Shown: piece after piece, positions 1-9,380 of the stretch
Position numbering within the stretch: the first letter of the stretch is position 1
Layout of the letters: every line of letters begins with the position of its first letter
DNA from: Nymphaea colorata
Taxonomy: Eukaryota; Streptophyta; Magnoliopsida; Nymphaeales; Nymphaeaceae
Reading direction: 5' to 3'
Length of the DNA: 14,449 nt
Assembly (NCBI RefSeq): GCF_008831285.2
Contig: NW_022205123.1
Coordinates: forward strand, 1 to 14,449
The notes under the pieces: generated by a model
Told to the model about the DNA's origin: nothing
The model's input: only the letters and a program-made list of their open reading frames with translations
The model's database searches: none
Program-made: the position numbers and the translations under genes

Positions 1-141
1 TACTCGATTATTAACTCAAAAGCATTTATCCCAGTTTATAACATAAATTTAGGTATCATAAAATGTTCTAAAGTGAGGAGGCCGCAAAATCTGAACAGAC
101 CATCCATAGCCTTAAGTTGATGATATCAAATTGGAAATTTA

Positions 142-676
142 ATGGCTACCCTAAAGTTAAGAGGAGAGCAAGAGGTCGTATGCCTGGACCTAAGAGGAGA
201 ATACCTGTACATGAGCTACCTGAAGGTCTTCTCCCGCGAGCTGGAAATCCCAATTATGGGAAAGTTCTCAAGTTCTTCACCAGAATGGCCCGCTTCATCA
301 AGACTAGAACCTCCCATCAGAATCAAGAGTCACCACCAAAAGATGCTTATCAAGTATGACTCCATCTCAAACATCATCAGGCATGTTTAGGTCAACCTAA
401 ACTATGACCTTACGAGTCCCCAGAGCTTTTCCAAAAAATCAAAGATCTTGACGGCAATACGTCAAGATTTCTGGTGGCTGAAAAGGAAGCCATAACTCAG
501 CTGCTTTACATCTATAGAGCCAGAATGTAGAAGGAGGGAACCTTCAACCGTTAACTCTAGAGGAAATTATCAGGATTATCCCCAACATGCCTCGGATTGA
601 GCAAGTGAAGATATAGGAAGACGATACGTACTACAAATATACTAAGCCCGTTCAATTACTACAAACGATAGAATGA
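142..676 (+). CDS. Gene A: unknown protein, about 154 aa, two short introns
   Basis: I do not recognise this protein. The ATG at 142 follows an in-frame TGA just upstream. Read with TAA/TAG as Gln, the first exon (142-390) starts MATLKLRGEQEVVCLDLRG and uses C/G-ending codons, as in the clear genes here. The frame then moves at a probable 26-nt GT..AG intron (391-416; a 32-nt version starting at 385 also fits) to a short exon (417-473), and at a probable 44-nt intron (474-517) to a last exon containing LTLEEIIRIIPNMPRIEQ and ending at TGA 674-676. Exon lengths 249+57+159 give 155 whole codons. The second intron is the weaker call, because its sequence is itself open in one frame. No domain, signal peptide or membrane span is visible. 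It converges with gene B. Confidence 0.55.
391..416 (+). other. Probable 26-nt intron of gene A
   Basis: The segment begins GTCAAC and ends TACGAG. Removing it in phase 0 joins the frame ending IIRHVQ to the frame starting SPELFQKIKDL and removes a frame with a TGA. A start six bases earlier (GTTTAG, 385) would work equally well. Confidence 0.45.
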
Positions 677-1140
677 AGTGATGTGCAAGAGCGAATTTGA
701 TTGACTAAACTTATTTTGATCTTACTCTTAAAATCATCATGTTTAGTACCATGATAAAACAGTCAAAAAATGATTTCATTTTATTTTCATGGCACATCTA
801 CAATTAAAATTGCCAGCCCTTAAGGCTTACTGATCCTTATTCTTTATTCCTCAGTTTAAGTTCAACAGTATTTAGGTTCAAATATATTAAGTAAAACTAA
901 GCCTTAAAGTATAAGGTAAGTAGCAGATATTCAAGGGCCAAGCAGCCTGTAAGTGTTTTAATTTATCCAACAAAATACTTACGCAAGTATCAGTCTATAA
1001 GTAAAATTTGAATGCGAGATTTGCGCCCATCCATGGCGAAAAATGTAATTTTAGCAAATTCGAAAAGATTGAATCAGCTGCGAATGATCTTTATCATCTC
1101 CTGATCCTCCTCGACTTCACAACTTATTAGGGAGGCAACA
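677..1140. other. AT-rich space between convergent genes A and B
   Basis: The part from 677 to about 980 is AT-rich with no codon-like structure on either strand. From about 990 to 1140 the minus strand again looks coding (for example LISCEVEEDQEM and ITFFAMDGRKSRIQ in a single frame, interrupted by one TGA and closing at TGA 992-990). It may be a continuation of gene B past the stop I chose, reached by two further single-base slips. I could not resolve it. Confidence 0.4.
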
Positions 1141-2525
1141 TCAGCACGATTTTTTAGTTTTGAACTCAACCTATTGGTTGCCGTCGGCATTTACTTCCGT
1201 CTTTATTATGATGTTTCTGGAAAAGCGGTGTATTAGCTCGGCTTGGGTTTCGGGTCGAATTTTCGTCTTCCTCTGTCTGTTAGCAAGTCAGATATTCAAT
1301 GAAAAAGGCTTCACATTAGCGGTTGATTGACTCAATATCCTCGATGCCCTGCGGATTGCTCTTAAGGTGTTTCAGGATCTTGAGTTTGAGATAGTCGATG
1401 ATGGCTTCAATATTTTGTGCCTCAACATCATCTTCTGGTGATGGCTCTTATCTGGAAGGGGTTGCGGTTTTTATGAGTCGCGAAATGTGGGTGAATACCT
1501 TAACTCGCTCCTGGATTCGGCGGAGGCTAGAATGTTCTTGAAGTTTTTAAGTAGTAATGTAGGCATAGTTCTCTTTAAAATCCCAGCTGTAGAACTTTAA
1601 ATCGCTTGCCTCCTCCCAGAGGGTCTTCAACTCTTTTCTCGTTTTATTCTTCCTTTGCTTTGCCAGCTGGTGGTAGTCGATGGCAGAATCAGTTATTACT
1701 TAATCATGATTGTGGATAATAATTTATAATCCAACTCAGTTTAAATGCACATCAGCCTACCACTTCATAAAATATCTCAGTTTTGATCCCATTAAGCCGC
1801 CTAAAAGTTTTCATTATCCTTTCGTTTTGAAAAAAACAATTTTTATTGATTTGAATTGCTGAGGCCTTACGAAAATAGGCTTCCTCATATGGAACCAAGC
1901 CCTCACTCATAAGATGAAGAGAAGGGACATTAATCCCATATAAGGCATGTTGAAGTCGAAAGGGGAGCGCTTAAATAGGTGCATCTTTGGCGGTATCTTT
2001 TACAGTATCTTTCGTGCTGGCCCATGCCGCTCAAAAAAGATCATTCAAGCATTCTAACACATTATTTTTGCTAAAATTAATGTAAACCATAAGCTTTCGT
2101 CCAATACTTCTAATAAACATCTGCAAAAGTGCTGATTAATTAATTAAAATCTGAAATTCATGGCATTTAGTATGATTTCTTTTCTAATGTAGCATCGATC
2201 TAAACATTTACCAGACATTATTTTACCAAAAATATTTTTAATCAGTGCAAACTTTACTCGGCGATAGCACTATTGCTATGTAATCTACGTGGACCCGGAA
2301 TACACAGTTTTTAGCAGATTTTTATCGAAATATTTGATGTAGAGCTATTGATATTGATAGTATAGATCCTTATGCCAGGAAAGAAAGGAAGGCCTCCCAC
2401 TTATTTGGCTTAGCTTGAGTGATTTTTCAATTTTTACACATCCTCCCAAACTAACTCTATTATTTAACTGCGCTTAATATAAATTTACGTATTTGAAATT
2501 TATATCTTGTTAAGAAGAACATCAT
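1141..2525 (-). CDS. Gene B: unknown protein, about 424 aa, minus strand, several short introns
   Basis: This is a minus-strand gene that only appears with TAA/TAG as Gln. The best-supported part runs LSWHKDLYYQYQQLYIKYF, then across a 29-nt intron (2058-2030) to TKDTVKDTAKDAPIQALPF and MSEGLVPYEEAYFRKASAI. Further on it continues as SAIDYHQLAKQRKNKTRKEL and IEAIIDYLKLKILKHLKSN, and across a 24-nt intron (1194-1171) to a TGA at 1143-1141. A 26-nt intron (1760-1735) is likely, with one base missing near its end, and two further slips lie in the acidic stretch near 1260. The first exon (ATG 2525, 34-nt intron 2488-2455) is tentative: that ATG would lie only 7 bases from the start of gene C on the other strand. 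I recognise no family; the product looks soluble and helical. It may extend to about 990. Confidence 0.6.
1171..1194 (-). other. 24-nt intron of gene B
   Basis: On the minus strand this reads GTAAAT...CAATAG. It joins the frame ending NIIIKTE to VEFKTKKSC and a TGA in phase 0. It is the only multiple-of-three intron among those I found. Confidence 0.5.
2030..2058 (-). other. 29-nt intron of gene B
   Basis: On the minus strand it begins GTTAGA and ends TTTGAG. It links the frame ending LWFTLILAKIM to the frame continuing AWASTKDTVKDTAKD. The unspliced frames on both sides run into TGA, so the splice is needed to keep the protein open. Confidence 0.65.
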
Positions 2526-2532
2526 CGAGGAG

Positions 2533-3674
2533 ATGTCGGAATAAATGATATAGAAGAAATGCACAATCTAGAATGGAGGCTACTAGTTTACCTTCATCTA
2601 TGAATCACTCCTAAAGATACTCCTAGTATCTGCCAAGAATATTGCTACCTAAGAAAAATCCCAAAACAAGTATCAACGCCATTATTTAGATTTTCTTATG
2701 AGGCTCTTCCAAACGTCCTCAAGGCAATATTCGAAAATAATGAAGAAGTGTTCTCATACTTGTCGAAGCTAAAAAGATAAAAGATTTCCTACACATCGAA
2801 ATAAAACGCCCGCTTCGTTGCGATTACTATTCATTTGCTGGACAAGTAGAGGACTGTCGATCTTCCTGTTCAGCAAGTCCAAGACAACGATGCCAAAGTT
2901 AAGGAGTACCAGAATAAACTGGAGAAGGTCTGTCAGGATAACCGCAGACTCACTGTTGAACTTAGAGCAGCTGAGGAAAAAATCGAGTGGCTAACTCGGT
3001 AGCTCAGGTACGCTAAGGATAAAATCCAAAACCTTTAAGACGATATTCAGATTTTGGAGATCAAAGCCAAAAGAGGCGTCTTTCGTAAGGGGATAGCAAC
3101 GCGCCAATGATTGTCCCCAACAAGATGTCCTACAAGCTGGCTCTAGATTCTACCGAATATGAGAATACCTCAAAGATCGAAGAGGAGAGCTTTTCAAATT
3201 TCAAACTGAGTTGCCCACCATAACTACTTTCAACTCTTAGGCGGGAAGATATTCGTGCATGAGCAGTTCAAAGACTTCCACCAGGTCGTTTCGGCAGAGC
3301 CCTTGAGCCTTACCCAGCGAAGCGCTGTTAGGATCAGGATCAACAAGAGCTCCAAGAACAATATCTACTTCGGCATAATGAGGTAGTCGAGGAGGAAGGA
3401 AAAATATACATGTCAGCATCAGCACTCAATCACGTACAAACTTTGCGGAGGGAAGTTTCTTTTCGAGGACGGGAAGCAGTCGGGCGAGGAGATGAACAAA
3501 ATCAAAATCGGAGAAGTGCTGTGTCTCATCGTGGATCCCCTTCAAAAGTGCATGACTTGGTTCGTTGAAAGAGTATTCATGACCAAGAGGTACCTCCCCG
3601 AAAATTTCCAAAAAGTGCCGCTATTCCCCTTCGTTTCTCTGCACGATGTCGGAGACGAAGTTGAATTCTTATGA
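2533..3674 (+). CDS. Gene C: coiled-coil protein with C-terminal SPRY/B30.2-like domain
   Basis: The 363-residue product starts at the first in-frame ATG (MSEQMIQKKCTIQNGGYQF) after a TGA and ends at TGA 3672-3674. A 20-nt intron (2670-2689) leads to SYEALPNVLKAIFENNEE, then a heptad-rich coiled coil (roughly residues 115-178, with KEYQNKLEKVCQDNRRL and EEKIEWLTRQLRYAKDKIQ). A 31-nt intron (3210-3240) precedes the last 140 residues, which resemble a SPRY domain: strands such as AVRIRINKSSKNNIYFGIM, ITYKLCGGKFLFEDGKQSG, GEVLCLIVDP and a closing FPFVSLHDVGDEVEFL. SPRY domains are protein-interaction modules; the partner here is unknown. One base appears missing near 3097 (frame to NAPMIVPNKMSYKLALD); with it the exons give 364 whole codons. 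A 47-nt intron (3078-3124) would also repair the frame but would delete natural-looking sequence. Confidence 0.78.
2670..2689 (+). other. 20-nt intron of gene C
   Basis: GTATCAACGCCATTATTTAG has canonical GT..AG ends. Its removal joins KSQNK to FSYEALPNVLK in the exact frame, and the frame it leaves turns unnatural downstream. Confidence 0.8.
3210..3240 (+). other. 31-nt intron of gene C
   Basis: It starts GTTGCC and ends CTCTTAG. It joins SFSNFKL to GKIFVHEQFKDFHQ in phase 1. Without it the frame ends at the TGA at about 3259-3261. Confidence 0.7.
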
Positions 3675-4195
3675 CCATCTGTATACTTTGTTTAAATAAT
3701 CATCAGAAACTTATTTGCCATGACAAATAGGTGAAAATAATTTGAAAAAGCGAATTACTAATATTTACTTGATATATCAGCATTATTGAGCAGTTAATGT
3801 GCGTAATAGTGCCATTAAAAAATAGTTTGATATACCAATTTCAAGCTTAGTATTAAAATCTTATGATTAGCATATCTTCCAATTATGTACTGTGATGCAT
3901 TAACATATTCTTTAGATCAAATGGCGAGATTATTGATCAAAATTACAATCTTTCGATCTATTAATCCTAGTTAACTTTGCTTCTTTTGAACAATTGGTTC
4001 TTAAGTATACGATCTAGTAATAGTTTAAAGGGCATAATATTGAATTAATTAGATCCATATAGATTGAACTCAAATGTTTAAAGATTTTATCATGGTTAGG
4101 GCTTATATGATCTGTCGTCTAGTGACCTTTTAGAATTAAATATTTGAGCTTTAATACTTGTTTTGACCCATCTAAGCAACGGATCTTGTAATAAA
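3675..4195. other. AT-rich intergenic region between C and D
   Basis: These 521 bases are AT-rich with no codon-like structure on either strand, no tRNA-like fold and no clear repeat. They presumably hold the 3' end of C and the promoter of D. Confidence 0.6.
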
Positions 4196-4998
4196 ATGTA
4201 CTAAGAGAGCAAGTAAGAAGGTAGTTCATTTATAGCCTTACCAAGGGGCGCCTTAATTCGTATAGACGAAGATAAAGCGATGATAAAGGCATAGTTTTTT
4301 AGCTAGAATCATCAGGCTCGCCAATCAAGATGCACTTGTGATCACTTCAGATGCATCTACAGGGTATAAAGAAGTAGGAATATTATTAATAGTTCCCAAT
4401 TCTATGATCGTTCCCGTTGTTGGCAAAACATTATCCATAGTTAGAGCTGTGGTTAATACTGATACAATAATTGATGTCCTTTTGGAAGAGGCAATAATAT
4501 TCGAAAAGAAAAATAGCTTAAAGCAAGAACAGAGTGAATAGCATTAGAAAATGGAAGCTGAGCCAGAAGTTTCATAATCTTATATTCCTAATGAGATTCA
4601 GATTCCGATAAAAGACCATAAAACAAAACAACAAATGAAGGCGATACGGTACTACTGACAGCCAAAGTGGTTCCATTTGAAAATTTTGGTAATCCATCAT
4701 AGCAAGAGAAAAATCATTTTGAAATCAATGAAGACAGCATCATAATTATAAGAAGGCACAAGATTATATTGAAAAAATTACAGATGAAAAATACACCCCT
4801 CATAGCGAACCATTAGGATAGCATATTTATGGCCAGTATCTAATCAACAGGAAGCTCTTTTATCAAGTAGCCTTAAGGTGCTAGAGAGATTAAGGACAAT
4901 CGACTTTCAATATTATATCAAATAATACAAAGACAATCATGATTGATTTAAAGAAATTATCGTTAATTATTCATCAATTAATTTTAAGTTTTTTATGA
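4196..4998 (+). CDS. Gene D: unknown protein, about 260 aa
   Basis: The ATG at 4196 opens MYQESKQEGSSFIALPRGA. A 22-nt intron (4294-4315) joins RIDEDKAMIKAQ to LANQDALVITSDASTGYKEV. The N-terminal part is hydrophobic and beta-like (VGILLIVPNSMIVPVVGKT, VVNTDTIIDVLLEEA). A polar Gln/Glu/Ser-rich linker follows, then NEGDTVLLTAKVVPFENFG and a C-terminal IYGQYLINRKLFYQVALR. Two slips, at about 4595 and 4735, each fit one missing base next to a doubled G or C; allowing both gives 261 whole codons closing at TGA 4996-4998. I recognise no family and see no signal peptide. The last 30 residues (LKKLSLIIHQLILSFL) are AT-rich and the true end could be the TGA at 4940-4942 in another frame. Confidence 0.6.
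4294..4315 (+). other. 22-nt intron of gene D
   Basis: It starts GTTTTTTAG and ends ATCATCAG. It splits a glutamine codon (TA|G) and joins two exons that otherwise lie in different frames; two of the three unspliced frames here hit TGA within about 60 bases. Confidence 0.75.
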
Positions 4999-5092
4999 TC
5001 AATTTAATTGTTTTTTCTTTATTTTGGGGATACTGAAGATTCAATGCTAATGCTATCTGGCAAGAATACGTGGTATAAATAATGGTTCATCT

Positions 5093-5998
5093 ATGAAGTA
5101 AAGCATATCAGTTAGTAGACTTAGTCTGCATGGAATAAAATTGCAGACCAGCTGGGTATCGCCTTATGAAAAGTTCTCCCTCGCAAACGATCGATACTCT
5201 TGGCCTAAGATCTCGATTATTTACTCAATATAGCTGAACGATTTCAACAGCATATCAAGCTATTTTGCTTATCTTTGGGCATTCCCTATTATTGTCTACC
5301 TTTCCTAAACCAGGCGTATTAACTTGGCTAAGAATTGCTTGTAATTTTAGAGTAGCTAGTCAGTCCAATTCTAATAAATGAAAGGGTATCTAGCTGAGCA
5401 TCGAACATATTCATCTTATAAGGGGGCATACTTAAATATCTTCAAAAATTGCTATAGCTCATCTGCCTTTACTCGAGTAGCAGTTGAAGAATATGCTGAG
5501 TTTCTTTATGATATGTTCACATACATTTATTTTACGAACTCTTTCCATCTGTTCAACCCTACAGAGTTGCTTTCATCGACATCAAGCAAGCTGAAGGCGT
5601 TAACGAAGGTAAATTTTACGTTTTTGGTAAGAAAGGATTGAACCAGCCTCACGATTCTGTTGTAAATATCGCCAAGCAGTCGAATTTAACGAATAAGCTA
5701 CGCGCTGTTCACTTTGAAGGTTTGCATTTGCAGGTGGACTGGATCTGAACATTGCAGATGGGGAGATGCCCTCCATCTGTCTCTTCGCCTCTTTTATATA
5801 CCTCTGTTGCGACTATGAGTACGAATCAGTCTCTACTCAAAGTTATGTTTTCCTCTTGTCTCAGCTACTCTTCTATTTGCTATCGCTGATCATGCTCAAG
5901 CTTTCAAAGTGGTTGTTATAGTTGTGGTCTATAAGTTAGGCCTATCTTTATCTATGGGGCGATTGAATTTCAGAGGAGAGACTGTAGAGCTAATTTGA
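5093..5998 (+). CDS. Gene E: multi-span membrane protein, about 302 aa
   Basis: ATG 5093 opens MKQSISVSRLSLHGIKLQT. The first 470 bases are one uninterrupted frame with several TAA/TAG glutamines. Membrane segments are visible at about residues 54-71 (SSYFAYLWAFPIIVYL), and near the C-terminus at SICLFASFIYLCC, SYVFLLSQLLF and AFKVVVIVVVYKLGLSLSM. Between them lies a polar loop with RVAFIDIKQAEGVNEGKFYV and SVVNIAKQSNLTNKLRAVHF. Three slips (about 5560, 5717 and 5873) each fit one missing base at a short run; with them the span is 303 whole codons ending TGA 5996-5998. No cleavable signal peptide is evident. I cannot assign a transporter or channel family; the spacing of one early and three late spans suggests a large soluble loop. 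Confidence 0.62.
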
Positions 5999-6063
5999 TT
6001 TGTTTTCATGTGCTTGTCGCCCGGCTTTGGCTCCACTTGAGAGATTCAGCTGGGCTCAGCTGG

Positions 6064-6722
6064 TCATTCGTCAAAAGATGTGGATCTCCCTGACTTTCCA
6101 AAAATTCTTAAGTCATCCAGGATAAGCTTATCGCTGAGACTATGGCGCTTGATGATCTTGAGAATTATCAAGGCGTTATACTCCTCGAAACGTGCTGCTT
6201 GCTGTCGTAGTGCAGAAGGTATTAGTAGAGTGCGGAGGTGTCGATATACCCGTTATTGAAAAAGTCACTTCTCCGAACCAGGCCTCGAGGTTTGTGTCTG
6301 AAAGAGTAGTATCAGTTCTTCTTCTAGTTACTCCTCACTACTCAATAGCTAGTAGAACTGGTCGATGAGGGCTGAATCGATAGAGTTAATGGCACTAGTC
6401 CGCTTGAGATTGTGCTTGCTTATGTGAAGAAAAGTGCACAGACTGCATGATAAGAAGTTTACTCTTCGGGGGTGATGTAGCTACTCTGCCTATTGTCCTT
6501 GCAAAATAGGATATTTAGTTGGGTCTGGTTGAGTTCCTTGTGTAGGCGGGAAGTTTCAAGGAGAAGGATCCCTTCTTGCTGGGTATGTTATCCTAGTTGC
6601 TGAAAGAGCTGGTTTATCTGGTAGTTGAGGGTCTTGGCATACTCGTTCTTTACCTTGATTAGCTGGATAGCTTTTTGAGAAATTGTTATCAAGTCCTAAG
6701 CCACTTTCTAAAAATCCCCCAT
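6064..6722 (-). CDS. Gene F: unknown small helical protein, about 213 aa, minus strand
   Basis: On the minus strand ATG 6722 opens MGDFQKVAQDLITISQKAI and continues as a Gln-rich helical segment (NEYAKTLNYQINQLFQQLG). A 20-nt intron (6462-6443) joins SSYITPED to LCTFLHISKHNLKRTS. The C-terminal half contains NNGYIDTSALYQYLLHYD and IILKIIKRHSLSDKLILDD, ending at TGA 6066-6064. Three slips (about 6302, 6270 and 6196) each fit one lost base and together restore 214 codons. The stretch around NNGYIDTSAL faintly resembles an EF-hand loop followed by a helix, but the acidic ligand pattern is incomplete, so I do not call one. It lies head-to-head with gene G, sharing a space of about 136 bases. Confidence 0.6.
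6443..6462 (-). other. 20-nt intron of gene F
   Basis: On the minus strand it reads GTAAACTTCTTATCATGCAG. Splicing in phase 2 joins the TPE frame to the frame running into HNLKRTSAINSIDSALIDQ. Confidence 0.8.
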
Positions 6723-6858
6723 TCTTAACTTATAATATTAAATCCATCCCCATATTGATTGGCAGCTCCTTAGAAATTTATTCATTTGTTTTAACAATTT
6801 TTTAGGGGCTGAAGCTATCGATTAATATCCATAAATTTTTAAGGAAAAACTCTTTTAA
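6723..6858. promoter_or_regulatory. Short divergent promoter region of F and G
   Basis: This AT-rich stretch separates the start codons of two divergent genes. I see no defined motif in it; the role is inferred from position only. Confidence 0.3.
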
Positions 6859-7920
6859 ATGCACTATTCAAGTGAAATGTTAAACCTTGCACCTTTTAAT
6901 AGCGTCTTGATGTTGTCTTTGAGCAAATCTATCTATATTTTAGCATAAATTTTAGTCATTCTGGATGAAGCGAGTATTCTTAATATAATTTACAATTAAA
7001 ATGCTGCGTAAAAATAATCTTTAGAGAATCAGGCAAGGAGGAGACAAGATAAATGCTGGGTGCCAGACGAGGAGTTTATGCTTTATGTCGCCATGGAATA
7101 AAAATTGGATCAGGTCTACCAGTAGTACAGGGAGCTCCAGGTCAAATACGAGCAAGCCAACCGACTTATCGAATTCCTCAAATACAAGAATCAGTACCTT
7201 TAGAAGTCCCTCTGCGAAATTTCAGTGGCATTCAACCACAGTATCACCAAGAACAACTCCCACCACATCTAAGAAATCCGGAGCCTTGACCAGCTCATCA
7301 GCCGGGAATCCCAGGAACTATAGAACATCCACCTCCAAAATCACCAAACCTACTCCGTCATCCACGAGGAAAATATCAAGGGACATTCGAACAGGCTGGC
7401 GAACAGCAGATCCTCGGGATATGCCTACAAGTCTCAACGCATCTAGGACCCTCCTTCCATAATCAAATACAGGAAGATCTCTCCAATCGAAGAGTCCAAC
7501 ATTTCGGAAGAGGACAAACCGGAGGCTTCCTTGAGCGAAAGCCAAAACGAGTTCCTGCCTGAACCACCTCAGTCGCTAGTCCTTGCTGAACGAAAATAAA
7601 ATTCTAACTGTACTTCATAGAGGTATGAAAAAAGCCAGAAGGTGAGCCACAGTTAAAAGTATGCAACCTCAAGACAGCATGGCTAATCCAAACACAAAAA
7701 ATCCACTAACAGCAAAAAGAAGGTTCAAAAGGTAGGAAAATAGAACATAAACTACGAGAAGCTGATTAGAATAGAGGCAGAGCTGAAGATGAAAGAGTTT
7801 ATGTAGAAGTTCCATATGGATAGCCGGCTTCGGTAGCCCACTGAATCCAACATGTACTGCGAGGAGTTGGAATTCATTGATGACCTGTAGTAGGCAGAGG
7901 GGTGCATTAGCAATCGGTGA
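6859..7920 (+). CDS. Gene G: Gln-rich coiled-coil protein, about 340-353 aa
   Basis: This is a 1-kb frame with no TGA, no intron and no slip, the longest unbroken one in the window. It has many in-frame TAA/TAG codons where Gln fits. The N-terminal coiled coil is clear (EQKLDQVYQQYRELQVKYEQ, then ANRLIEFLKYKNQYLQKSL), followed by LDQLISRESQELQNIHLQN, a Ser/Pro/Glu-rich linker (SPIEESNISEEDKPEASLS), a basic Lys/Ser stretch (HKKSTNSKKKVQKV) and a C-terminal helix (KLIRIEAELKMKEFMQKF). It ends at TGA 7918-7920. The start is uncertain: ATGs at 6859, 6877 and 6910 are in frame, the sequence becomes convincingly protein-like only from about 6985, and 7077 is possible too. I recognise no family; the architecture suits a cytoskeletal or ciliary scaffold. 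Confidence 0.72.
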
Positions 7921-7972
7921 TGATATAAGGCCTAATATTACTCCACAATAATTTTATTGAATTAATCTGTAG

Positions 7973-9201
7973 ATGAATCGGGTGCGGCCCTTTGCCAATC
8001 GCCTCCTCAAGCAGAAGGAGTTGGAACTTACCGATGTCTACCATGACCATAACTTGAAGGAGATAAAACCGCTGACTGCTAGACTGATGGAGCACAGTGA
8101 AACCATCACCATTAATAATAGCAAAAGGGAAATGATAAAGAAGTTCGATAGCTCGAAATAGAAAGGGAGAATAAGTTATTGCTCGAAAAGATAAGCAACG
8201 TTATCACAAAAAAAGGGAACTACTCAATCGCCAAGACAAAGACTAATTCTAGTAGGGCCAGCAAAAGTCTCAATGAAATCGCCAGAAAGAAACAACTAGA
8301 AAGCATACAAATGGAGAATAAGCAGATGCTGACCAGGTTAAGTAGCAAAAGAACAACTTTGAACACGCTAAAATTTAAAAAAGATTGGGAGGATAGTAGA
8401 AGCCTAATTAAGAGGATGGAGAATAGCTAGTTTAACATGGTATACTTCAAGTATAAGAAGGAGTTAGGTCTAAGAATAATGAAAAAATCACTGATTAAAA
8501 ATTGGAAAAGATAAACATCAGCCAATTCAGAGTGATAAATGGACAGAAGATGCTAATCAAGGTAGCATTCGCTTAGGGGTTCCTCAACATAGTAGGGACC
8601 TCAACCAAAAAGAGCTAAAACTTATAAAGATACCCAAGCAGGAAGCAATAAATCTTATCTAATCGGGCTGCTAAGGAAAATTGTAAAAATTGTTAGATAA
8701 GCTGAGGTATGATAGATCCACCTGCACCCTCTATATTGCTAACTAATAGTTGATTAAGATTTGTTAATCCAGAGTCTGTCCAGGCCAAGCCCAAGAAGGA
8801 AATATATAAGCTTAAATCGTGACCCACCGAATCAACAAATCTGATTTTGAGCATACCCCTCAACGAACAAATCAGAAAAAGAGTCATTAAAGCACCCTTA
8901 ATCAACACGCATAAAACTTCTATTCTACCGGCTGTATAGGCGGTGCCCCATAAATCAGAGTAAGTGGATGATTAATAGTAAAATTACTAAGAGTAATTCG
9001 AGTAGCCTCTATAGGAAGGAAAGCTCACAAATAACAATAACTGCAATACTCGGAAACTAAAAAGAAGAAGAAACTGCAAAAAAATAAGTCGACCCATCAG
9101 GCGCCTAGATTTTAATCGAGGCAGAAGAGGAGTAGAACTACAACGAGGATTTCTAAAACAGCTAAGAACTCAACCACAAAAACAATCTGGAAACTGTTTG
9201 A
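7973..9201 (+). CDS. Gene H: CFAP97/Hemingway (KIAA1430)-like protein, about 410 aa
   Basis: ATG 7973 opens MNRVRPFANRLLKQKELEL. Residues of about 62-155 match the pattern I know for the CFAP97/KIAA1430 domain: EIERENKLLLEKISNVITKK, then KSLNEIARKKQLESIQMENK, QMLTRLSS and a closing KKDWEDSRSL. Family members (Drosophila Hemingway, vertebrate CFAP97 and CFAP97D1/D2) are linked to cilia and sperm flagella. Downstream is a long extension not typical of the family (QFRVINGQKMLIKVAFAQG; DLNQKELKLIKIPKQEAIN; KWMINSKITKSNSSSLYRK) ending in an acidic Gln/Asn-rich tail (EEEQNYNEDFQNSQELNHKN) and TGA 9199-9201. Slips near 8155, 8470, 8577 and 8947 each fit one lost base and together give 411 codons. 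The extension could instead be a second gene, but I see no start for one. It follows G by 52 bases. Confidence 0.7.
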
Positions 9202-9380
9202 TTGATAATATTTACTATATTGCGATATCATCTATATCAGCTCATCGTTAAACTCGATTAAACTCCATTTTATCCTCATATGTACAGGGACTCAACGATT
9301 ATTAGCCGCCTTGGAGTCTAAATATTTAATACTTTCAAGTATTAAGCCAATCATATTTTCTTCCTTTTTAGAATATTTTA

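Noticed and set aside
1-120. Left telomere or start of chromosome
   Set aside because: There is no CCCCAA repeat at the left edge, so the window is internal or truncated there.
1890-2415. Plus-strand frame without TGA from 1890 to 2415
   Set aside because: It is antisense to the well-supported part of gene B, has no recognisable motif, and its openness follows from the rarity of TGA when only one stop codon counts.
3078-3124. A 47-nt intron in gene C
   Set aside because: It would fix the frame, but it would remove the natural-looking segment VFRKGIANAPMIVPNK and lacks the usual ending; one missing C near 3097 explains the data better.
3237-3611. Minus-strand frames at 3237-3425 and 3426-3611
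   Set aside because: They lie opposite the SPRY-like exon of gene C and show no independent features.
7053-7545. Long alternative frames overlapping gene G (plus 7053-7289 and 7085-7462; minus 7318-7545)
   Set aside because: They are shadows of gene G: Ser/Thr/Pro-rich low-information translations with no Gln-codon pattern, while the third frame is open for a kilobase with a clear coiled coil.
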